DNA of 38,150 nt from Candidatus Sifarchaeum subterraneum. Lineage in GTDB: Archaea; Asgardarchaeota; Sifarchaeia; Sifarchaeales; Sifarchaeaceae. A program made the position numbers and the translations under genes. Of this stretch, positions 1 to 7,935 are shown piece by piece. Below the pieces are notes generated by a model that was given only the letters and a program-made list of their open reading frames with translations, had not been told where the DNA came from and did no database searches. Position 1 is the stretch's first letter, and each line of letters opens with the position of its first letter. The DNA lies in contig JAECRX010000097.1 of the NCBI GenBank assembly GCA_016292335.1, positions 1 through 38,150 of the forward strand. Reading direction: 5' to 3'.

Positions 1-434
1 AACGCTCGTGTGGCTAACGCTGATGGGTATCCCACTAGTCAAGTAACCTGCACGGCACGCCCAAGCAACAATTGCAGATCCGAACAGATCGGATCACTAG
101 CTATATGGATAAAGAGGTTTAAAAACACCCCGGAAGACGATAGAAAAAACGCGATTCATCTCCCCCCTGAAGGGAGAGAGCATTCTCGTTCGAACCCTGT
201 AATAATTGAATATAGCGCCTGTTATGCGATGGTGCAATTAAAGAATAGTATATTTATGGATTTTGAATATAATTAGATCTGGTTAGATCCTAAAACCCTT
301 TGATCTCAACTGACGTTATCTTGATATTTATTCTACGTAATTCTCTTTAATCTAATAACAGTTAAAAGGCATGAAAAACGGAATATATTTGAAATAATCG
401 TCCAAAAAATAAAGCGCTGACAAAGGTACTCACA
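1..434. other. 5' intergenic stretch without a recognisable gene
   Basis: No convincing gene. An open frame over positions 10-276 has no domain and a composition unlike the neighbouring proteins. A short hairpin near 157-176 (CTCCC, then CTGAA, then GGGAG) resembles the right-end hairpins of the IS605-like relics found elsewhere in the window, so this may be another decayed element. That is inference from shape only. Confidence 0.4.
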
Positions 435-2402
435 TTGAGATTTAATATTAAAAAACATGATGGTCCTGCACGACTTGCACGTCTCACCCTAAATGGAAAG
501 TCTGTGAATACACCCACGCTATTTTCTTTACCTAATTCAGTGGTTTTTTCAAATACAAGCGGTAAGATTGATGTTGATTCGGAAGACGAAATATTGGTGG
601 ATAATGACGGTATTAAAATCCTTATTCCATTCAAGTTTCAAATGCTCAAAAAGGACTTGAGAGAAATAGGTGCCAATTTATTAAGCAAAAATGCAGATAT
701 TTTGGTTTCACCTCCTTACGTATTCTCTCCTTATCACATAGATAAGGCGTTAAAGAAGAGTATCGATAGACATGTCAAAATTGCAAAAGAATGGAAAGAA
801 GTAGTTGTAGGGAAAGATGTTGCTTCATACGTTCTTGGTGGAGGTTCAGAAACTGGTCGAAAATATTGTGCGGAAGAACTTTGTAAGACTGGTTATCGAT
901 TCCTAATCCTAACATATCCCACTAGCATGTTAAGGAATCCACGTAAACTGTGCAACTTCCTTGTATCGATGAAAAAAGGAGCAGTTCCAGATAGTTTGAT
1001 TTATTTTTCAGGACCAGTTTATCCTTCATACTATGCACACCTCATATATGTTGGAATTGATACCTTTGATTCGTCAGCTTTGATTTTATCAGCTAAAAAA
1101 GGGCTAATGATTTTTCAAGATAGGATAGTTCCAGTTAATAAAATTGAGACTAATACATGCTATTGCAAGATCTGTTCAACATACGGGCCCAAAGAAATAA
1201 ATAAATTAGATCATGAAGAAAAATTTCGTACAATTTTATCCCACAATCATACAATTGCAATAAGTAAGATCAATAGAATTCGAGAAGCGATAAGGTATGG
1301 GGAATTAAGGGAATTAGTAGAGAAAGAAAATCATAATTCTCCCTCTTTAACGGCTTTTCTTAGACTACTCGATCATCAACACTACAATTTTCTTGAACAA
1401 TATACTCCTGTAGCAAAGTCAGAACCTTTAATATGCATTGGGTCTGAATCATATTACGCTCCTCAAATTCATCGCTTTAGAAAAAGAGTTCAAGAACGTT
1501 ACATGCCACTAAAAGATTTAGCTGTTGTTGTCATCTTACCATGTTCTGCCAAAAAACCCTACTCTACATCTAAAACTCATAAAAAACTCAGATATGCGAC
1601 AAAATCTGGTGCCAAAAATAAAATAGCTTCCATTGGTGAAGTAATTATTACTTCTCCTCTAGGTATTGTCCCAAGAGAACTAGAGGATGTTTATCCTGCT
1701 AACGCTTATGACATTCCAGTTACAGGCAGATGGGAAAAAGAAGAAATCGATATTACAGCTGAATGTCTTTCTTCGTATATAAATAAGCTGAATAAAGATA
1801 TTTGTGTAATTGCACATGTAGAGGGAGCACTTAAAGAGATATGTGAAATTGTAATGGAAAAAACTCGCAAGGAAATTTTGTTTACAGATATTCAAGGGGC
1901 TCTTACCTCTAAAAAATCACTTTCATCTCTTGAAAAATTAATATCAAATGTGACTATCCATTTAACTGGAGTTTTATCACCTAAATCACGAAAGATTGAT
2001 TTTTATCGAAAAATAACTGATTATCAGTTTGGCAAGGGTAGCGGAGAACTTTTAATTCAAATGAACGACCAGATAATTCGTAAAAGACAATTGACCTTGG
2101 TACAAGACAGAAATGGAATAAAAATAGCTCATTTACGAAGTTATGGATTATTTGCACTTACTATTCAAGGAGGAGAGCGGCTTCATCCTCTTGGATCTAA
2201 ATACCTCGTGAAGTTTGATGGGGAAGAACTCAAGGGAAACTCTCTGTTTGCTGTTGGAGTGTCTTACGCAGACCCTGAAATCAGACCTTATGATGAATGC
2301 CGAATATATGATGCCTTTAGTAAACTGATAGCGACAGGCCGTGCAAAAATGAGTGGAAATGAAATGGTTCAAGCGTCTTCTGGCGTAGCAGTACAATTAT
2401 GA
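435..2402 (+). CDS. arcS: archaeosine synthase (ArcS/TgtA2-type)
   Basis: 655 aa, probably starting at the TTG at 435, where the TGT-like N-terminus (GPARLARLTLNGKSVNTPT) begins. Order: a divergent TGT-like domain (about 1-340) with a Cys cluster (CYCKIC); a central ArcS domain with the signature PCSAKKPYSTSKTH (about 369-382), diagnostic for this family; and a C-terminal PUA domain (about 540-650) with the typical block PEIRPYDECRIYDAFSKLIATGRA. ArcS acts on preQ0 already placed at position 15 of archaeal tRNA, on the way to archaeosine; the PUA domain binds the tRNA. Full length for the family. It converges with the TGT-family gene downstream, 45 nt away, so the two share a pathway theme but not an operon. 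The radical-SAM partner RaSEA, used by some archaea, is not in the window. Family assignment is firm; the in vivo reaction is inferred. Confidence 0.88.
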   Translation: MRFNIKKHDGPARLARLTLNGKSVNTPTLFSLPNSVVFSNTSGKIDVDSEDEILVDNDGIKILIPFKFQMLKKDLREIGANLLSKNADILVSPPYVFSPYHIDKALKKSIDRHVKIAKEWKEVVVGKDVASYVLGGGSETGRKYCAEELCKTGYRFLILTYPTSMLRNPRKLCNFLVSMKKGAVPDSLIYFSGPVYPSYYAHLIYVGIDTFDSSALILSAKKGLMIFQDRIVPVNKIETNTCYCKICSTYGPKEINKLDHEEKFRTILSHNHTIAISKINRIREAIRYGELRELVEKENHNSPSLTAFLRLLDHQHYNFLEQYTPVAKSEPLICIGSESYYAPQIHRFRKRVQERYMPLKDLAVVVILPCSAKKPYSTSKTHKKLRYATKSGAKNKIASIGEVIITSPLGIVPRELEDVYPANAYDIPVTGRWEKEEIDITAECLSSYINKLNKDICVIAHVEGALKEICEIVMEKTRKEILFTDIQGALTSKKSLSSLEKLISNVTIHLTGVLSPKSRKIDFYRKITDYQFGKGSGELLIQMNDQIIRKRQLTLVQDRNGIKIAHLRSYGLFALTIQGGERLHPLGSKYLVKFDGEELKGNSLFAVGVSYADPEIRPYDECRIYDAFSKLIATGRAKMSGNEMVQASSGVAVQL

Positions 2403-2447
2403 CCTTTGTCATCCCATATGAGTCCAATTAATTCGGCAACTCGATGA

Positions 2448-3533
2448 CTAGCGATTTGAAAGCCTTTTTTGGGCATATTTGAAGAGGTAATATAATCCAC
2501 TATTTTTAAACACTTTATAAACAAGATCAAATACTTTATGTGACATCACAGCATTTCTAAATTCAAATACACCTCGCTGATAAACATATCCGTTGTGAAT
2601 TCCACGAAGTTTTAACCCTTCGATACCCCTTTGTTTCAGCTGTTCAAATTCGTGTGTTGAACAAACAGGACAAGAACATTCTTCCTTTTCAAATTCTTCT
2701 CGTGTGATTGTCTTATGTGCAGGTCTTTTTTCATTTTTGCTACGATAAGCGATGGCTCTTGGGCCAGTATTGGTCAAATGAATACTTCCAAATCTAGCGT
2801 TGTGAATCCAAGCCATAGAATCAACGCTATCAACTCCAAGATAAAAAAAGAGGAATGAAAGCAAATAAGATACTCCAAAACAATGAATAAACGACTCTGG
2901 GTAAATTTTTCTTATATCTAGAATGAGGTCAACTATTTTTTTTCTATTTGAGTACATCAGAATTGGGACAAATGATCCTAAAGCTATATATTTTGACTCA
3001 CCAAAATCTTCGATTTGTTCTTTAATTTGTTCTACTTTATAACCATGGAAAACTGGGATAAATGGAGCTTTGTAATTTTCGCCCCAGTATATGTTACTTT
3101 TTTTTGTTTCACCAATTCTTCTGAGGATTTCATTCATATCTATTCCTGGTTTTAAGGGAAAATCTAATGGAATTGCTATGTTTGGCTTCATTTCTGTTTG
3201 AACTCTTATTATTTCATCCTTTTCGATTTTTAGATCAAGTTGCTGAAATTGGTAACCTCCAGAATCCATCATAACTAAATTTTCAAAGTCAATAAGTTTA
3301 TGGATTAATTGATCTTTTGAATGTTTTTTGTTATTTGCATTTACATCAATTGCATTTACCATAACTGCTTCAACATCATAACCAGAAATACCATTATCCT
3401 TTTTCCAAGGTATAGGGTTTCCTCTTCCCAAAGAATATCCTAAAAACATCAACGGGGTGTCTACTTTTATATCATTAGTCCTTAAAACACCTTTTCTGGC
3501 TAAACCACACGTTTCTTTCACTATAAAATCCAT
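2448..3533 (-). CDS. TGT-family transglycosylase paralogue without PUA domain
   Basis: 361 aa. A complete TGT barrel: it begins CGLARKGVLRT, carries the substrate-pocket motif DSGGYQ (D90), HCFGVS near 217-222, the region of the nucleophilic Asp (VDSVDSMAWIHNAR, D235/D238), and a zinc site made of C286, C288, C291 and H313. TGT-family enzymes swap guanine for a 7-deazaguanine base. Archaeal tRNA TGT (TgtA) is usually much longer and carries C-terminal RNA-binding domains ending in PUA; this protein stops after the zinc site. It could be a compact tRNA enzyme working with the neighbouring ArcS, or a DpdA-like enzyme that modifies DNA. I cannot decide; no dpd partner genes are visible. A 13-bp inverted repeat lies just upstream (3574-3648). 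Confidence 0.75.
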   Translation of the reverse strand: MDFIVKETCGLARKGVLRTNDIKVDTPLMFLGYSLGRGNPIPWKKDNGISGYDVEAVMVNAIDVNANNKKHSKDQLIHKLIDFENLVMMDSGGYQFQQLDLKIEKDEIIRVQTEMKPNIAIPLDFPLKPGIDMNEILRRIGETKKSNIYWGENYKAPFIPVFHGYKVEQIKEQIEDFGESKYIALGSFVPILMYSNRKKIVDLILDIRKIYPESFIHCFGVSYLLSFLFFYLGVDSVDSMAWIHNARFGSIHLTNTGPRAIAYRSKNEKRPAHKTITREEFEKEECSCPVCSTHEFEQLKQRGIEGLKLRGIHNGYVYQRGVFEFRNAVMSHKVFDLVYKVFKNSGLYYLFKYAQKRLSNR

Positions 3534-3981
3534 ATTTTACCCCTCCGACAAAAACAAATTAAAACGAGAGGGTACCCAATTTAATTGTCTAATCTTTTAA
3601 AATTTGCGACTTAAATTTTTTTCTCAAAAAAACGAAATTAAGTTGGGTCTAACAGAATTTTACTTTGTTTTATCGGATTAAGTGAAATTCAGGGGGGTTG
3701 AGTGAAGTAATCTATTTGAATAAAAAGAAGCATGTGTCTGAGAATTGAGAAACACTCGTGTTGCAAATCAATGCTGTTTTCATGGCATTTTCGGGCCCTA
3801 TGAGATATATTCATGCATTTTTAGTGTCAAATTTCATAAGATAGATCTTCTTACACACAAAAATGTATTATGGACCGTTCATTCATGTGCTAGACTTCTT
3901 AATCACAGAACATAAACATTAAGTAAAAATGGTTTTGTATGATTAATTTGAAAAACTCTTTAGGCAAAATTCAGACTTGCC
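3534..3981. other. intergenic, AT-rich, with an inverted repeat
   Basis: It separates the TGT-family gene (minus) from the coiled-coil gene (plus), so it should hold two divergent promoters. The only clear structure is the imperfect 13-bp inverted repeat at 3574-3586 and 3636-3648. I see no gene and no RNA gene. Confidence 0.5.
3574..3648. repeat. imperfect 13-bp inverted repeat
   Basis: ACCCAATTTAATT (3574-3586) and AATTAAGTTGGGT (3636-3648) are complementary at 12 of 13 positions and flank 49 AT-rich bases. They lie about 40 bp upstream of the start of the TGT-family gene on the minus strand. This could be an operator pair, a large hairpin, or the ends of a very small mobile element. Confidence 0.45.
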
Positions 3982-4518
3982 ATGAAAAAAGATTTCTTCC
4001 TAAATTGCGAGGTTCGATATTTGCGAAAAGAAGATGAAAATAAGCTGATCAAAAAACTGGATGAAATGACCAGCGATACTTCAATTTGCCTAGACGATAT
4101 TGGAAAAATGATCAAGAAAATCCACATTGAACTATCAGAAACTAAAAAGAAACTTAAAAAAGAAATAGCCGAATTGAAGAAAAAAATAAATAATTTAGAA
4201 AAAAAACTTGAATTAATAGATGAACAAAGCATAATCTCTGAAATAAGTTCAAAATTTGATAATAAATTGACTAATCTTGAAGTAAAAATAGAAACAATCA
4301 GAGGGATAGTTCAAACAACCCTGTTGGAAAAAAAAATTCTAAGTGAAGAAAGTAAAACAGATGAAATCTCATCAGTTTATGAAGATCTATTACCTCTTGA
4401 AGATCTAAGTTTAGAAATAGAAGATTTGAACGAAACAGACCAAAATACTAACCAAACGACATCAACCAACCATCAAATAGAAAGAAAAAAACAGACTCCG
4501 AGAAGAAAGAACTTTTGA
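3982..4518 (+). CDS. coiled-coil protein of unknown function
   Basis: 178 aa, not recognised. The N-terminal 35 residues are short and charged; residues about 40-115 are dominated by Lys/Glu heptad-like repeats (KKLKKEIAELKKKINNLEKK), predicting a long coiled coil. The tail is acidic, then Asn/Thr/Gln-rich, and ends in a basic stretch (ERKKQTPRRKNF). No signal peptide or membrane segment. The ATG at 3982 is kept because reading starts directly before the first charged helix. The next gene, 81 nt downstream, is on the same strand, but no functional link is visible. A structural or adaptor role is a guess only. Confidence 0.6.
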   Translation: MKKDFFLNCEVRYLRKEDENKLIKKLDEMTSDTSICLDDIGKMIKKIHIELSETKKKLKKEIAELKKKINNLEKKLELIDEQSIISEISSKFDNKLTNLEVKIETIRGIVQTTLLEKKILSEESKTDEISSVYEDLLPLEDLSLEIEDLNETDQNTNQTTSTNHQIERKKQTPRRKNF

Positions 4519-4599
4519 AAGCACTCAAAAAAATAGAATCTCTCTAGAATTATCTCCAAAATTTACAAAGAATTCACTAAAAAATAGGAGAGACTCATC

Positions 4600-5151
4600 T
4601 TGTTCTACGACTATAATGAAAAATCACCAAAAATCCATGAGACTGCCTTTATTCATCCAACTGCTCTTGTTGTTGGAGATGTTGAAATTGATAGAAAAAG
4701 TTCAATATGGACTGGATGCATTCTCCGAGGGGATCTTGGAAAGATAAGAATAGGTGAATATACCTGTATACAAGATCGATCAATTCTACACCCCGGCGAG
4801 GTCTTTTTATTTGAAGAGGAGAAAATCATACATAAGCCAATAACTATCGGAAGTAATGTACTGATCGGAAAAAATGTAGTAATTCAAGCGAGTTATATAG
4901 GTGACTTGGTTGTCATAGAATCAGGTGCAACAATTGAAAAAGGAGTTCAAATTAACGAAGGAGCTGTTATTGGGCAAAACTCTTTTGTGCCCGCAAATTT
5001 TGTAGTAGCTCCACAAGCAGTTTTAATTGGAAATCCTGCACGAAAACTCAGAACAATCGATAGAGGCACTTTGGAGCAACATAGAGAAATAACATGGCTG
5101 TTTGCAAAATATGCGGAACAATATCAAACAAAAAAATTGAAGAAACGATGA
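4600..5151 (+). CDS. gamma-carbonic-anhydrase-like hexapeptide-repeat protein, zinc site degenerate
   Basis: 183 aa left-handed beta-helix protein of the gamma-CA/YrdA/PaaY family. TTG start at 4600, well supported by GGAGAG 8 nt upstream. Family landmarks are present: CILRGDLGKIRIGEYTCIQD (40-59), hexapeptide repeats through residue about 135, and a C-terminal helix (RGTLEQHREITWLFAKYAEQY). True gamma carbonic anhydrases bind zinc through three His. Here the first is kept (H64 in SILHPG), but the positions of the other two read K91 (LIGKN) and Q96 (VIQAS). By established knowledge this should abolish normal zinc binding, so the protein is probably a non-catalytic scaffold or binds another ligand. 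The next gene (NIF3-like) is convergent, 18 nt away. Confidence 0.85.
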   Translation: MFYDYNEKSPKIHETAFIHPTALVVGDVEIDRKSSIWTGCILRGDLGKIRIGEYTCIQDRSILHPGEVFLFEEEKIIHKPITIGSNVLIGKNVVIQASYIGDLVVIESGATIEKGVQINEGAVIGQNSFVPANFVVAPQAVLIGNPARKLRTIDRGTLEQHREITWLFAKYAEQYQTKKLKKR

Positions 5152-5169
5152 AGATAAATTTTACATCCC

Positions 5170-5973
5170 TTAGAGCGGATATAATTTCCAAAGTTTTCCG
5201 GAGTCAAAAAATATAAATTCTGTATCTGTAAATTCAAGAGATAAAATCTTGGAAAATCTTCTAAAACCCGGTGTTTCAAGATAATATGATTGGACGCAAA
5301 TTAGTTTCATTCCTATTTCTAGAGCGTAACGAGCAATATTTTGAGGTAAATCCCCTGTCAAGAAGGTATCTACTCCTCTTTGGCTCGCTCGCTTAATCCA
5401 TTTAATAGTACTCCTTCCAAAATTTTCAGAGACAAGCAGTATTTTAGATACTGGGTTATCAATATTACCTACAAATTTGATCTTCTCTGCATTTATTCTC
5501 TTTAGTAATAAAGTTAATAGTTGATCTAGGATAATCTCCTTAGGTGGTTTAAGAATCCTACCAAACGGAATTCCATTAACTTCAAAAATATCCACAACCT
5601 TAAACCCCATGATTTCTGCAAGTGTATCATTTATTCCATTTTCAGCGCAGTCCAAATTAGTGTGAACAGTGAAACAAAAAATATTTTCTTTGAGCAGGAG
5701 TTTTAATTTATAATATAAATGGTCTGTAATTTTGTGAATAGGAAACTGCAAAAGGGGGTAATGTGTAATCAACAAATCTGCGTTAATTTGAGAACATTTG
5801 ACGACTGCCTGTTTGCTAGGAGCTAAAGAAACAATGCACTTTCTTATTTTCTTATTTTCTAATTTATTTGTATTTGTTACCCCCAATTGCATTCCTATTG
5901 GATCATTTGAAAAAGCCAATGACGAAGGGGCATGAGTTTCAATTGTATTCACAATTGCACTGAGATTTGTCAT
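5170..5973 (-). CDS. NIF3/YbgI-family protein with altered metal site
   Basis: 267 aa. The NIF3 (DUF34) fold is recognised by DPIGMQLGV (24-32), ADLLITHYPLLQFP (65-78), VHTNLDCAENGINDTLAE (103-120) and the C-terminal TFLTGDLPQNIARYALEIG and YYLETPGFRR blocks. Members bind two metal ions; the biological reaction is still debated (some are annotated as GTP cyclohydrolase I type 2). Canonical ligands are HH, D, H and E. Here H71 is kept but the second His is Y72, D108 is kept, the late His is replaced around Q228/S229, and E233 is kept. The dinuclear centre is therefore probably reduced or lost. The start at 5973 (ATG) follows a purine-rich AGGCAGGA. It diverges from the group II intron remnant downstream of 6000. 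Confidence 0.75.
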   Translation of the reverse strand: MTNLSAIVNTIETHAPSSLAFSNDPIGMQLGVTNTNKLENKKIRKCIVSLAPSKQAVVKCSQINADLLITHYPLLQFPIHKITDHLYYKLKLLLKENIFCFTVHTNLDCAENGINDTLAEIMGFKVVDIFEVNGIPFGRILKPPKEIILDQLLTLLLKRINAEKIKFVGNIDNPVSKILLVSENFGRSTIKWIKRASQRGVDTFLTGDLPQNIARYALEIGMKLICVQSYYLETPGFRRFSKILSLEFTDTEFIFFDSGKLWKLYPL

Positions 5974-6060
5974 TATTCCTGCCTCTTACATAATTTACAT
6001 ATAATGGAAATAAAAACACAGTCACACTCCAAATTAAAAGTAAAAAGGATAGATAGAAAT

Positions 6061-6178
6061 GTCAGAGGACGTAAAATAATACGTCACCGAGAGGTTAAGG
6101 AAGGCCGGATACGGGAAATCCGTATGTCCAGTTTGACAGGAAGTAGGAGGGAGTAATCCCTCCCATTTACCCTGCTAT
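6061..6178 (+). mobile_element. group II intron 3' remnant (domain IV stub, domains V and VI)
   Basis: Three consecutive hairpins match the 3' end of a bacterial-type group II intron. A stub hairpin GACGTA/TACGTC (6068-6085) sits where domain IV ends. A domain-V-like hairpin (about 6099-6135) has an apical stem ATACGG/CCGTAT closed by a GAAA-type loop, the two-base bulge position (TG) on its 3' side, and a weaker basal stem. A domain-VI-like hairpin (GGAGGGA/TCCCTCC, 6147-6164) is followed by TTTACCCTGCTAT, similar to intron 3' ends. Domains I-III and a reverse transcriptase are absent, so this looks like a 5'-truncated, dead copy. The basal triad reads GGC rather than AGC, consistent with decay. 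Confidence 0.6.
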
Positions 6179-6342
6179 GAAACATTCTTATCGCATTGGC
6201 ACCCTCGTCTCCTGACTTGCATAATCTTTGAATTTCATGAAAATATCAATCAAAAAAAGGGAGATTTTTTGATTAATAAACAATCTATCGCAGTCGAAGC
6301 ACTTTATGAAATAGAAATTAATAAATTTCAGCAAGGTTAGCT

Positions 6343-7599
6343 ATGAATCGAGTATCAAAAAAATATGGCATAAGAGATTGGAAGAAAAGAAGTTCAATTC
6401 ATGCTTTGGTATTAGAAACCGTAAGAAGAAAGAATGTAATTGATAGGTTTCTTTCACTAGCACTAAAATCTGGTTCAATACACAAAACTCATCCAATACT
6501 GCGAAACATTCTTAGAGTAGCAACTTATGAAATGAAATTTACAATGACTTCTCCACAATTGGCAACAGATACAGCCGTTAAAATTGGTAAAGAAAAACTA
6601 GGTGAAAAACAAAGTAAATTTATTAGTGTATTACTTGGAGAAATAGAAAAAATTGGATTACGCAATTTATATCGTGAATTCGGAGATATTGAAAGAGATA
6701 GCTTACGCTATTATTTTCCGGTCTGGTTTGTAAAATACCTGATAAAACTTTTTGGTGGAAGAAATTCTACTATAAATTTTCTTCAAAAAAGTAATACATT
6801 GCCAAGAGTTTTTATCAGGGTGAATACACTGAAAATAACAAGGAAAAAACTCATTAGAATGATGGAAAAAGAAGGAATCAAGTGTAAGGTGGATACAGAT
6901 TTAGAAGATGTTATAGAAATTCTAAAAACAGAAAAACCAATAGTAAGACATCCTTTACATTACAAAGGTTTTTTTACTATTCAAGATAAATCTTCAGCAT
7001 TGGCTTCTCATATTTTACACCCAAATCCAGGTGAAACTGTTCTTGATATTTGCGCAGCACCAGGCAGTAAAACAACTCATTTAGCACAATTGATGAAAAA
7101 TAATGGAAAAATTGTTGCCATAGACATCTCACAGCGAAGAATGAAAGAATTAATTCGGAGAACGAAAGAATTTGGTATTAAAATAGTACAACCTATTGTT
7201 ATGGACGCAAAAATGCTCAATCTTAAAAGAAAATTTGATAAGATTTGCGTGGATCCCCCATGTAGCAGTACCGGCGTTTTATGGTCTAGACCGAGCCAAA
7301 GGTGGAGGATCACTAAAAGATTAATTGAAAAATTTTCGCGATTACAGTATGATATCTTGTCTTCCTCTGCGAATTTCATCCGAGAAGGTGGGCAGATCAT
7401 TTATTCAACATGTTCAGTTACGATTGAAGAAAATGAAATGGTGATCGAAAAGTTCCTTAAACACAATCCGGATTTCCAATTGAAATCTTCAGACCCCATG
7501 ATCGGTCAGCAAGGTTTTCGCGGACTAACGGAATGTCAAAGACTTTTTCCACACAAACATGGTACTGAAGGATTTTTTATAGCAACAATGGTTTGTTGA
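6343..7599 (+). CDS. NOL1/NOP2/Sun (RsmB-like) RNA m5C methyltransferase, N-terminus apparently frameshifted
   Basis: 418 aa as read from the ATG at 6343. The C-terminal two-thirds is a SAM-dependent methyltransferase: VLDICAAPGSKTTHLAQL (SAM site), DPPCSSTGVLWSRPSQRWR with catalytic C307, and YSTCSVTIEENEMVIEKFL with C357. The N-terminal part is an RsmB-type NusB-like helical domain. That domain is incomplete here: just upstream, in another frame, codons 6269-6337 encode KQSIAVEALYEIEINKFQQG, which is the expected start of this domain. They are preceded by a good ribosome site (GGGAG) and a TTG, and end at a TAG at 6338-6340. Moving one base restores one continuous protein (KFQQ then ARLAMNRVSKKYG). 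The methyl target (rRNA or tRNA) cannot be told. Confidence 0.85.
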   Translation: MNRVSKKYGIRDWKKRSSIHALVLETVRRKNVIDRFLSLALKSGSIHKTHPILRNILRVATYEMKFTMTSPQLATDTAVKIGKEKLGEKQSKFISVLLGEIEKIGLRNLYREFGDIERDSLRYYFPVWFVKYLIKLFGGRNSTINFLQKSNTLPRVFIRVNTLKITRKKLIRMMEKEGIKCKVDTDLEDVIEILKTEKPIVRHPLHYKGFFTIQDKSSALASHILHPNPGETVLDICAAPGSKTTHLAQLMKNNGKIVAIDISQRRMKELIRRTKEFGIKIVQPIVMDAKMLNLKRKFDKICVDPPCSSTGVLWSRPSQRWRITKRLIEKFSRLQYDILSSSANFIREGGQIIYSTCSVTIEENEMVIEKFLKHNPDFQLKSSDPMIGQQGFRGLTECQRLFPHKHGTEGFFIATMVC

Positions 7600-7935
7600 C
7601 TACTCCCTTTACAGGAATGTAAGGACTTTCATTTTTTCGCTTTGTTCTCGATCCGTCATCAAAAGTAATACTTCGCATTAATATAGATTATCTTAAGGCG
7701 ATTCCCCCTTTAGGCAGGGGAGAACTGTGGTTTGGTAATACACCCCCTCCCTTTAGGGAGTTTTGGTACAAAACAGACCTTAGCCTCAGAACAGTGCCTA
7801 AGAAAGATTCCCTTCCATTTCGGAGCACCCTTGGATGCGTGCCATCGTAGGTTTTTCCTAGCCTACCTCGCCTTGTGGTCGCTCACCCTTCAAGGTGGAA
7901 TAGTTGACGCGCTTACGGAAGTTATTTAACAAAAA
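7600..7935. other. intergenic region occupied by an IS605-like relic
   Basis: It separates the RsmB-like gene from the KaiC-like pair, which point at each other. It is markedly richer in G+C than its surroundings and contains the hairpin series described for the element at 7700-7908. A 65-codon open frame inside (7732-7929) has no domain and follows the repeat, so I do not call it a gene. Confidence 0.6.
7700..7908 (+). mobile_element. non-autonomous IS200/IS605-like element or solo end (copy A)
   Basis: The segment has a hairpin CTCCC-TTTA-GGGAG (7747-7760), a conserved block GTGCCATCGTAGG (7839-7851), a terminal hairpin around CACCCTTCAAGGTGG, and ends with ATAGTTGAC. The same order (TTTA-loop hairpin, GTGCCATC.TAGG, hairpin with TTCAGGG.GG, AGTAGTTG.C) appears on the opposite strand at 30081-30345. 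Hairpin ends followed by TTGAC/TTCAC-type sites, without terminal inverted repeats, are typical of IS200/IS605 elements and their small derivatives. No TnpA or TnpB frame is present. Confidence 0.55.

Noticed and set aside
181..200. Possible tRNA T-arm (GTTCGAACC)
   Set aside because: No 5-bp T stem or acceptor stem can be drawn on either strand.
10..276. 88-codon open frame at the left edge
   Set aside because: No domain, Arg/Ser/Asn-rich mixed composition, no ribosome site, and it runs through a hairpin like those of the transposon relics.
7732..7929. 65-codon frame within the IS605-like element
   Set aside because: It follows the repeat hairpins, resembles no TnpA or TnpB part, and the same region in the copy at 30081-30345 does not keep the frame.
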